Shown here piece after piece: positions 1 to 5,986 of a stretch of 10,355 nt of DNA. The translations under genes and the position numbers were made by a program. The stretch's first letter is position 1, and the number at the start of each line of letters is the position of its first letter. The notes beneath the pieces were generated by a model. The model was not told where the DNA came from and did no database searches. It saw nothing but the letters and a program-made list of their open reading frames with translations. This stretch comes from Petrocella sp024636985 (lineage in GTDB: Bacteria > Bacillota > Clostridia > Lachnospirales > Vallitaleaceae): assembly GCA_024636985.1 (NCBI GenBank), contig JAGXFY010000097.1, positions 1 through 10,355 of the forward strand. The letters are read 5' to 3'.

Positions 1-117
1 GTATACACGTTGGATTTTCCCAAGATTAAATAAGTCTTGAACTAGAAACTCATCTCTCAGTCGATCCGTTGTATAATGCTTTGCATCTTTTGAATTTGAA
101 GGTTCTCTTACAATCAT
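1..117 (-). CDS. kduI: 5-keto-4-deoxyuronate isomerase KduI, N-terminal 39 residues (cut by window edge)
   Basis: KduI (4-deoxy-L-threo-5-hexosulose-uronate ketol-isomerase) is a cytoplasmic cupin enzyme. It converts 5-keto-4-deoxyuronate to 2,5-diketo-3-deoxygluconate, downstream of pectin and glycosaminoglycan lyases. Only the first 39 codons are present, in an open frame that runs off the left edge. The translation starts MIVREPSNSKDAKHYTT and continues LRDEFLVQDLF..., ending at VY. This matches the remembered E. coli KduI N-terminus (AK..DT..LRNEFLVEKVF....MVY) in the same register. The ATG at 117 follows AAGGAG with a 5-nt spacer. The gene begins 41 bp after the dctM stop on the same strand with no terminator between, so it is probably the next cistron of the TRAP operon. 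The zinc-binding and catalytic residues lie outside the window, so integrity cannot be judged. The family call rests on the N-terminal match alone. Confidence 0.88.
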   Translation of the reverse strand, partial: MIVREPSNSKDAKHYTTDRLRDEFLVQDLFNLGKIQRVY

Positions 118-158
118 CTTTTCTCCTTTTCATCTTAATTTGATTCTTTTAAGTTTGT

Positions 159-1454
159 TTATAGAAATAGGTTCGGTACGAACATAACAATACCGGGTAT
201 AAATGTTATAAGTAGCAATACAACTACCATTACAGCATAGAATGGCAGTAAGGATTTGGTCATTTTCTCTATGGATACTTTACCGATGGCGCAACCAACA
301 AAGAGGGCGCTACCTACAGGCGGTGTACATAATCCGATAGCCAGTGCCAGTATTAGTACGACACCAAACTGGACCGGATCCATACCCAAACTGGTGACAA
401 CCGGTAAAAGAATTGGCGTTAGAATCAATATGAGTGGTGCCATGTCCATAATACAACCAAGCAAAAGGATGAGCACAAGTATAAGCAATAATAATAGAGT
501 TTTGTTTTGAGTTATGGTCAATAATGCATTGGTTGCAAGAGCCGGTACTTGGAGCAAAGCCAACATATGTCCAAAGGCTTTGGCTGCTGCTATTAGACTT
601 AGTACCAGTGCAAGCGTTTTTAGGGCACTGTATAAAATACTACCCATGCGTTTTAACGGAATTTCTCTGTAGACAAAAAATGTAATAACAAAAGCATATA
701 AGCATGCAACTGCTGCTGATTCAGTAGCTGTAAATACACCCGATAGTACACCACCCATAATAATAACAGCGGTCATCAGACCAAAAAATGCATTCATAGA
801 TATCTTCACTTTTTCTTTAAAAGAAATCTTATCGCCTTTTGGATAGCCTCTCTTAACCGCGATGAAATAACTTAGAATCATAAGGCCTATTCCAAGAATA
901 ACACCCGGCACCATACCACCAAGGAACAAACGACCAACGGATACACCGCCACCGGCAGCAAGAGAATATATAATCATATTATGACTTGGAGGAATGATAA
1001 CCCCTTGACAAGAGCTTGTTACGGTTACAGCAACGGAGTAGTCATCATCATAGCCATTGTCTTTCATCATAGGAATCAATATGGCACCTATTGAAGATAC
1101 ATCGGCAACGGCTGAACCGGATATCCCACCAAAAAACATACTCGCTAGGATATTCACTTGTGCCATACCACCTCTAACACGGCCAACCATAACATTGGCC
1201 AGCTCAATAAGTCGCCTGGATATTCCCCCGGCACCCATAATTTCACCTGCTACTATGAAAAAAGGAATAGCCATGAGGGAACTGGACTCAATACCTTTTA
1301 CCATTTTTAACACAATGGTCATAAGTGGTACTTGATAATACAAAGCTGTAAGAACAGAAGATAGGGCTAATGAAAAGGTTACAGGTACTTTTAGTATTAA
1401 AAGAACAAAAAATGAGATTAACAATATAGCGATCGCTGTACTAGCAACTGGCAT
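159..1454 (-). CDS. dctM: TRAP transporter large permease subunit DctM
   Basis: This is the large integral-membrane subunit of a tripartite ATP-independent periplasmic (TRAP) transporter, which takes up an organic acid by sodium- or proton-driven symport after delivery by a binding protein. The 431 residues are the usual length for DctM and are hydrophobic throughout, consistent with 11-12 membrane segments. Visible family motifs are SGSAVADVSSIGA (112-124), IIPPSHNMIIY (153-163), GVFTATESAA (239-248) and LCTPPVGSALF (375-385). The ATG shares one base with the dctQ stop (TAATG) and is preceded by AGGAGG at good spacing, so it is translationally coupled to dctQ. The candidate kduI follows 41 bp later. 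The substrate cannot be read from DctM; the neighbouring kduI suggests a uronate. Family assignment is firm and the substrate is inference. Confidence 0.95.
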   Translation of the reverse strand: MPVASTAIAILLISFFVLLILKVPVTFSLALSSVLTALYYQVPLMTIVLKMVKGIESSSLMAIPFFIVAGEIMGAGGISRRLIELANVMVGRVRGGMAQVNILASMFFGGISGSAVADVSSIGAILIPMMKDNGYDDDYSVAVTVTSSCQGVIIPPSHNMIIYSLAAGGGVSVGRLFLGGMVPGVILGIGLMILSYFIAVKRGYPKGDKISFKEKVKISMNAFFGLMTAVIIMGGVLSGVFTATESAAVACLYAFVITFFVYREIPLKRMGSILYSALKTLALVLSLIAAAKAFGHMLALLQVPALATNALLTITQNKTLLLLLILVLILLLGCIMDMAPLILILTPILLPVVTSLGMDPVQFGVVLILALAIGLCTPPVGSALFVGCAIGKVSIEKMTKSLLPFYAVMVVVLLLITFIPGIVMFVPNLFL

Positions 1455-1990
1455 TAGTTCTTACCTCCTAACGATAAACTTTTTAAGGATTCAACAACTT
1501 CATCCTCTTGGACATCTTCTTCATTTTCAATCAAGCCAAGTAACTCCATAAGACTGTCAAACACAACGAATACACCTGATATTGGAACGATAATGTAAAG
1601 ATAACCTGTGGGCATTTTAGTCGCCGGCATCGTAGAAGCCATCATAACCATGGCTAACTGCCATCCGTAGACCACCATGATGACGCCGAAAGTTAAGATA
1701 CATAAATCAACAAATTTAAGTACGACTTTTTGAACAGGTTCCGGAAACATTCTGAAAAACAACTCAATACTAATATGAAGCTTTTTCTTAACGCCTAGTG
1801 CCAACGCGATAAAGCCAAACCACACCATCATAATCAATGGTACTTCTTCGGACCACCTCAAACTAAAATCAAGTACATATCTGGAAAAAACTTGAATACA
1901 GGTTAGGATTGTAATCAGTACCAACATGATTTGTCCTAGGACAACCATAAATTTATGAAGTTGATCAACAATTTTTTTTATCTGATTCAT
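1454..1990 (-). CDS. dctQ: TRAP transporter small permease subunit DctQ
   Basis: This is the small membrane subunit of the TRAP transporter, which pairs with DctM. From the chosen ATG it is 178 residues with four hydrophobic segments (about 14-35, 50-67, 91-112 and 128-150). The family hallmark RWSEEVP (45-51) sits before the second segment, followed by GVKKKLHISIELF (66-78). The C-terminus is a short acidic then basic cytoplasmic tail. The frame stays open upstream to a TTG at 2017, but AAAGGAG (1999-2005) lies 8 nt before the ATG at 1990, so the shorter start is preferred. The stop overlaps the dctM start by one base. A 151-bp spacer with a stable hairpin separates it from dctP1 upstream. 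TRAP family identity is clear from length, topology, motif and neighbours. Confidence 0.93.
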   Translation of the reverse strand: MNQIKKIVDQLHKFMVVLGQIMLVLITILTCIQVFSRYVLDFSLRWSEEVPLIMMVWFGFIALALGVKKKLHISIELFFRMFPEPVQKVVLKFVDLCILTFGVIMVVYGWQLAMVMMASTMPATKMPTGYLYIIVPISGVFVVFDSLMELLGLIENEEDVQEDEVVESLKSLSLGGKN

Positions 1991-1998
1991 GGGTATTA

Positions 1999-2005
1999 CT
2001 CCTTT
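1999..2005 (-). promoter_or_regulatory. Ribosome binding site that fixes the dctQ start
   Basis: AAAGGAG on the minus strand lies 8 nt upstream of the ATG at 1990. The alternative upstream start, TTG at 2017, has no Shine-Dalgarno sequence in front of it, and this site would lie inside its coding region. Confidence 0.75.
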
Positions 2006-2078
2006 CATTTGGTGCAAAAAAATATTAGGATACAGTGCTGTTCATCAACACGATTCATGTCTGTTGTACTGTTTTATT

Positions 2079-2110
2079 ATAGAAAGCCGGATTTCCATCC
2101 GGCCTTCTAT
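2079..2110 (-). other. Intergenic mRNA hairpin between dctP1 and dctQ
   Basis: This is a 14-bp stem (arms 2079-2092 and 2097-2110) with a 4-nt loop. In the minus-strand transcript the loop reads GGAA, a GNRA tetraloop, and the only irregular pair is a G-U wobble between 2104 and 2085. In a plus-strand transcript that pair would be an A-C mismatch, which suggests the element works in the TRAP mRNA. No T-tract follows, so it is a poor intrinsic terminator. By analogy with binding-protein operons, it probably protects the 3' end of the dctP1 message or gives partial attenuation, so that more binding protein than permease is made. The structure is read directly; the role is inferred. Confidence 0.7.
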
Positions 2111-2141
2111 CCATTATAGGTTTAAAGTATAACAATTATGG

Positions 2142-3209
2142 CTATTCTACTTCTTGAACTTGCTTAATGAGATCTGTGTATTCAGCTGCATATTTTTGGT
2201 ATACTGGTTCCATTGCTGCTGCAAATTCTGCTTTAGCTTCTGGTGTTAACTCAGTAATGATACTACCTGCTTCTTCAACTTTTTTTCTTGACTCTACTTC
2301 TTTTGCTTCCCATTTTTCAATTTGGAATGCTTGAGCTTCTTTGGCAGCTTCTTTCATGATTGCAAGGTCTTCTGCTGATATTTTTTGCATTGCAATACTA
2401 CTTGCGATGATAATCTCAGGAACTCTTACATGACCGTCAATGGTGTAATATTTTGCTACTTCAAAGTGTGAAGAAGTATCATAACTTGGCCAGTTGTTTT
2501 CTGCTCCGTCAATAATACCTGTTTGAATCGCACTGTAAACTTCACCATATGGAAGTGGCGTTGGAGATGCACCAAGTGCTGCTACCATGTCCATCATAAG
2601 TTCACTTTGCATAACTCTAAACTTAAGTCCTTTTAAATCTTCTAATGAAGTAATTTCTTTTTGAGAGTTGTAGAAGTTTCTTTGACCTGGATCAAACCAA
2701 CCAAGTCCTACAAAGTTTGCTGATTCAACACTCTTTAAGAAATTTTCGCCAATTTCACTGTTAAGTACGTTCCACATATGGTCTGCATCACGATAAATGT
2801 ATGGTAATTGTAATACGTTAAGTGAAGGTGCAAATTCAGTAAGTGGCGCAATACTTGTCCTGGTTAAATCAATCGCACCAATCTGTACTTGTTCAATAAC
2901 GTCTTTTTCTTCACCAAGTTGAGCCGCTGGGAATACTTCAATCTTAACACGGCCTTCTGTTTTTTCTTCAACCAAACGCGCAAACTCATAATCACCTAAT
3001 GTTGTAGGATAATCAGCTGGGTGGGTTTCTGCAAGCTTCAATACAACCGCTTCAACTGGTGCAGGTTCTTCTTCAGGTGTTTCAGCTGTTTCTGTCTCTG
3101 TCTCAGTTTCTACTGGTGTTTCAGCAGGTTCTTCTGTTTTAGCACATCCGACTGCAAGTGCTGCCATCATGGCTACGATAAACATAATACTTAATAACTT
3201 CTTAATCAT
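2142..3209 (-). CDS. dctP: TRAP transporter substrate-binding lipoprotein DctP1
   Basis: This is the extracytoplasmic solute-binding subunit that captures the ligand and passes it to DctQM. It has 355 residues. The signal peptide (1-21: KK, hydrophobic core, then AVG) ends at lipobox Cys22, so the mature protein is membrane-anchored as expected in a monoderm. A Thr/Glu/Pro-rich tether, with an ETETETE run, spans about 23-54. The DctP fold starts around VLKLAETHPADYPTT (56-70). FRVM carries Arg198, the position of the conserved arginine that usually clamps the ligand carboxylate in DctP proteins. GQRNFYNS (175-182), YGEVYSAIQTG (221-231) and DGAENNWPSY (234-243) line the usual pocket region. 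AGGGGGT lies 7 nt before the ATG. It is the first gene of the TRAP operon proper and is about 58% identical to DctP2 by hand count. The ligand is unknown; a uronate is inferred from kduI. Confidence 0.95.
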   Translation of the reverse strand: MIKKLLSIMFIVAMMAALAVGCAKTEEPAETPVETETETETAETPEEEPAPVEAVVLKLAETHPADYPTTLGDYEFARLVEEKTEGRVKIEVFPAAQLGEEKDVIEQVQIGAIDLTRTSIAPLTEFAPSLNVLQLPYIYRDADHMWNVLNSEIGENFLKSVESANFVGLGWFDPGQRNFYNSQKEITSLEDLKGLKFRVMQSELMMDMVAALGASPTPLPYGEVYSAIQTGIIDGAENNWPSYDTSSHFEVAKYYTIDGHVRVPEIIIASSIAMQKISAEDLAIMKEAAKEAQAFQIEKWEAKEVESRKKVEEAGSIITELTPEAKAEFAAAMEPVYQKYAAEYTDLIKQVQEVE

Positions 3210-3323
3210 TGGTGTTACCCCCTTGAAATTTGTTGGATTATGTTTCGACTACATGTACATCTTACAAGGGATCGTAACTTACAACAATTCATAATCTTGT
3301 TATTATCATCAATATCTTGCGTC

Positions 3324-3351
3324 ATTATATCTTACTAGAAATGGTTATCAT
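3324..3351 (-). promoter_or_regulatory. Candidate promoter of the dctP1-dctQ-dctM-kduI operon
   Basis: The minus strand carries a perfect TATAAT at 3329-3324. A -35 candidate ATGATA (3351-3346, 4 of 6 matches to TTGACA) sits 16 bp upstream. The predicted start, near 3317, would leave a leader of roughly 105 nt before the dctP1 ATG. The weak -35 suits a promoter that needs an activator such as the upstream-encoded AraC-type regulator. Call is by motif only. Confidence 0.5.
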
Positions 3352-3352
3352 C

Positions 3353-3381
3353 TGCACCATGACTATCTTGTCATAGTAGCA
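3353..3381 (-). other. Hairpin after dctP2
   Basis: Arms 3353-3363 and 3370-3381 can form an 11-bp stem with one bulged base (3378) and a 6-nt loop, 12 nt past the dctP2 stop. It includes a G-U pair in the minus transcript. There is no T-tract behind it, so it is at best a weak terminator or 3'-end stabiliser. Some read-through from the sensor operon into dctP1 is therefore possible. It lies just upstream of the candidate dctP1 promoter, so it might instead mark a DNA-binding site. Confidence 0.4.
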
Positions 3382-3393
3382 TAATCTTATACT

Positions 3394-4410
3394 CTACTCC
3401 ATACTCTCCATGCTCTGAATCCTTTCAACCATCTCCAGATAGTCATTGGCATATCGATCATATAGAGGACGAACGGCTTCAACAAATGCTTGTCGATCTT
3501 CAATCTCTGTGATGATAATGCCTAAATCTCTAAGCTTTTGTTCCGATTCCTTTTCCTCTATCCGCCACTTATCTCTTTGGTAGATTTCAGATTCTTCGGC
3601 ACATGCCATGATGATTGCTAAATCTTCTTCTGATATACGGTCCAAAATCTTTTTGCTAGCAATTAACATTTCAGGTACACGCACATGTTCATCTATGGTA
3701 AAATACTTTGCAACTTCATAATGGAGTGAGGTCTCGTAGCTGGGAAAATTATTTTCAGCACCATCAATGACACCGGTCTGTATAGAGCTATAAACTTCCC
3801 CATAAGCCATAGGGATCACGGAAGCTCCTAGCGCCCTTGCCATTTCAACCATGAGTTGGCTTTCCATCACCCGAAATTTTAATCCTTCTAAATCCGATAA
3901 AGTTTTAATCTCTCTGACACTATTGTAAAAACTTCGAGCACCGGCATCATACCAAGCCAGTCCGATTAGTCCTTTGTCTTCTATACTATCTAAGAAGAAA
4001 TCGCCTATATCACTATTTAGCACCTGCCACATATGATCACTGTCACGATAGATGTATGGTAGCTGCAGTACGTTTAATTGAGGTGAAATCTCCGCTACTT
4101 GCCCCATACTGAGTCGTGTAAAATCTATAGCACCAAATTGTACCTGCTCCAAAACCGCCTTCTCCGGTCCCAGTTGTTCAGAATCATATACTTTAATGAT
4201 AATGCGACCTTCCGTACGTTCTTCAACAAGGCGGGCAAATTCTCTATCCGCTTCTGTAGTTGGATGATCAGATGGATGGATTTCAGCCAATCTAAAATAA
4301 GTGACTTCCGGGTGTTTAACAACGGTTGTTGTTTCACCATTACACCCAGAAAGAAGAATGACCATACAAACCATCCCAATCCAAACTCTATAGTTCTTCC
4401 TCAATAACAT
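3394..4410 (-). CDS. Second DctP-type substrate-binding lipoprotein, encoded in the sensor operon (DctP2)
   Basis: This is a DctP-family solute-binding lipoprotein of 338 residues from the ATG. The signal peptide ends in LLSGC with lipobox Cys23, followed by a tether of only about 13 residues. The DctP core has FRLAEIHPSDHPTT, FRVM with the ligand arginine Arg180, GARSFYNS, YGEVYSSIQTG and DGAENNFPSY, so the pocket looks intact. Trp in the ENNW motif of DctP1 is Phe here. The gene overlaps the response-regulator gene by 23 bp and has no DctQ or DctM of its own. The likely job is either a ligand-sensing partner of the neighbouring kinase or an alternative binding protein for the same DctQM. 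The start is uncertain: GTG 4413, ATG 4410 and TTG 4404 all lie near AAGGAAGGTGAT. The choice changes the signal peptide by at most three residues. Confidence 0.92.
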   Translation of the reverse strand: MLLRKNYRVWIGMVCMVILLSGCNGETTTVVKHPEVTYFRLAEIHPSDHPTTEADREFARLVEERTEGRIIIKVYDSEQLGPEKAVLEQVQFGAIDFTRLSMGQVAEISPQLNVLQLPYIYRDSDHMWQVLNSDIGDFFLDSIEDKGLIGLAWYDAGARSFYNSVREIKTLSDLEGLKFRVMESQLMVEMARALGASVIPMAYGEVYSSIQTGVIDGAENNFPSYETSLHYEVAKYFTIDEHVRVPEMLIASKKILDRISEEDLAIIMACAEESEIYQRDKWRIEEKESEQKLRDLGIIITEIEDRQAFVEAVRPLYDRYANDYLEMVERIQSMESME

Positions 4411-5986
4411 CACCTTCCTTTTCTAGTATGTCGCCGTTATACCACTTATTACGATACTCAGAAGGGGTCATCCCCTCATATTTCTTAAAAACCCTTGTAA
4501 AATAATTAGAATCCACATAACCAATCTCATAGCCGATTTCTTTAATGGACAATAGAGAGTTCTTAAGAAGTCTCTTTGCAACCATGGTTCTAACCGAACT
4601 GACGTAATCAATGAAATTCGTGTCCAAATGCTTTTTAAACACCTTACTAATATAACTAGGACTTAAGTCACAAATGGACGAGAGCTGATCTAAGGTAATG
4701 TTTTCTGCATAATGGAGATTGATATACACAATAAGTTTATCCAATATAATAGATGTCTTATCTGCCTTTTGCCTATCCAACTTTTCCATATATTGGTTGC
4801 AAAAATCTCTAAGGAGGCACTTTGCCTCGTGATAATTACCGACTTTCATCGTTTGATTAAACAAATCATAGGTATAGAGATCCGACTCGTAAATATTATC
4901 TGAAACCCGCTCCCTTATTAATACAAAGTGTTCATAAAGCTTTATCTGAATCATCTCCAGATTCTCTGATCCTGATGCTATATCATCAAATACCAGGTCG
5001 ATGTATTTATCAAAAGCAACCTCATCTTTATCTTTTAGACTTTTTACCAATGCTTGAAGGTCCTGTTCATTTCTAGCGTCTTTCATAGGTATACGCTTAT
5101 TGCAGTTGCCTTTTGCCGTAGAAAATGACTTCCAAAGACAATCCAATCTTTTGCATATATCACCAATGCCAAAATCTGAATATAGTTGATGTTCTGCTGC
5201 GAATAAACTATTAACCTCATTAAGAATTCTTCTTATTTTTTCCTGAATTTGAAGCAGTTCATTTTGACTTTCGCCTAATATCAGTATGTATATATGATCT
5301 TTTATAATGACAGAATACTTTGAGCTTATGATTTTATTAATCTTAGCATCTATAGCATCCAGTAAACGTCGGCGCATGACCTGAAGCCTTAGCCCTGAGG
5401 AAACAATGGTCTCATCCGCCTTCGCACTTACGACCACGCCCATCCCCCACTTAAAGCTTATACCGTTAAAGTCCAGATATTCTTTTCCTTGATCATCTTC
5501 TATATCCCCATTGATGACCGATGATAAAAATTCATTTTCCAGATATTTAGAAACTTGCTCCAATTTGGATGCCATCATTTCCTTCGTTTTAGCCTGTTCT
5601 TTTTCATGTTGTATGGACGCAATACTTCTATTGACCACCTCAATAAGACGTTCATTGGTCGCAGGTTTAACAATAAAATCTTCTACTCCAAGCTTAATGG
5701 CTTCATGGGCATAGTCAAACTGATCATAAGCAGTTAAAAAGATTATTTTACTGTTTACTAATATTTTTTTTAGAACTTTGGTGGCTTCAATACCATTAAG
5801 CCCCGGCATCTGAATATCCATCATGACAATATTAGGACTATTTAAAGCTGCACTTGATATGGCTTCCTGACCATTGGCCGCTTCAAAGAACTCAAGTTCT
5901 TCATTTAATGCCTTACTCAAAATAAATTTTATAGCATCTCTTTCTATAGACTCATCATCGACGATTAAAATCTTATATTTTTCCAT
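4388..5986 (-). CDS. AraC-type DNA-binding response regulator (YesN-like)
   Basis: This is a cytoplasmic transcription regulator of 532 residues. The receiver domain (about 4-122) has the acidic pair Asp10-Asp11, phospho-acceptor Asp57 in MMDIQMPGLNG, Thr85 and Lys107 in the KPA motif, so it should be phosphorylatable. A linker of about 300 residues follows, with a coiled-coil-like start near 123-150 and no domain I recognise with certainty. The C-terminal AraC/XylS domain (about 414-515) has two helix-turn-helix units, around ITLDQLSSICDLSPSYISKVF and the signature SIKEIGYEIGYVDSNYFTRVF, ending in GMTPSEYR. The ATG lies 9 nt after AAAGGA and overlaps the kinase gene by 14 bp, so the two are translationally coupled. 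Probable targets are the dctP1 operon and the divergent MFS gene. Family call is firm; targets are inferred. Confidence 0.95.
   Translation of the reverse strand: MEKYKILIVDDESIERDAIKFILSKALNEELEFFEAANGQEAISSAALNSPNIVMMDIQMPGLNGIEATKVLKKILVNSKIIFLTAYDQFDYAHEAIKLGVEDFIVKPATNERLIEVVNRSIASIQHEKEQAKTKEMMASKLEQVSKYLENEFLSSVINGDIEDDQGKEYLDFNGISFKWGMGVVVSAKADETIVSSGLRLQVMRRRLLDAIDAKINKIISSKYSVIIKDHIYILILGESQNELLQIQEKIRRILNEVNSLFAAEHQLYSDFGIGDICKRLDCLWKSFSTAKGNCNKRIPMKDARNEQDLQALVKSLKDKDEVAFDKYIDLVFDDIASGSENLEMIQIKLYEHFVLIRERVSDNIYESDLYTYDLFNQTMKVGNYHEAKCLLRDFCNQYMEKLDRQKADKTSIILDKLIVYINLHYAENITLDQLSSICDLSPSYISKVFKKHLDTNFIDYVSSVRTMVAKRLLKNSLLSIKEIGYEIGYVDSNYFTRVFKKYEGMTPSEYRNKWYNGDILEKEGDVIEEEL

Noticed and set aside
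1057..1335. 92-codon plus-strand open frame inside dctM
   Set aside because: It is antisense to conserved DctM motifs and has no supporting signals; it is a shadow frame. The other plus-strand frames within 256-6279 and 9465-10084 were rejected for the same reason.
1991..2017. Longer DctQ starting at TTG 2017 (187 residues)
   Set aside because: There is no Shine-Dalgarno sequence before the TTG, and the good AAAGGAG site at 1999-2005 sits inside the extension and is spaced for ATG 1990.
2079..2110. The dctP1-dctQ hairpin as a rho-independent terminator
   Set aside because: No T-tract follows the stem on either strand, and the downstream dctQ and dctM genes have no other clear promoter.
3051..3140. 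Short repetitive stretch within dctP1 as a possible microsatellite
   Set aside because: It encodes the Thr/Glu/Pro tether after the lipidated cysteine. The hexamer-like repeat is brief and in frame, as is common in such linkers.
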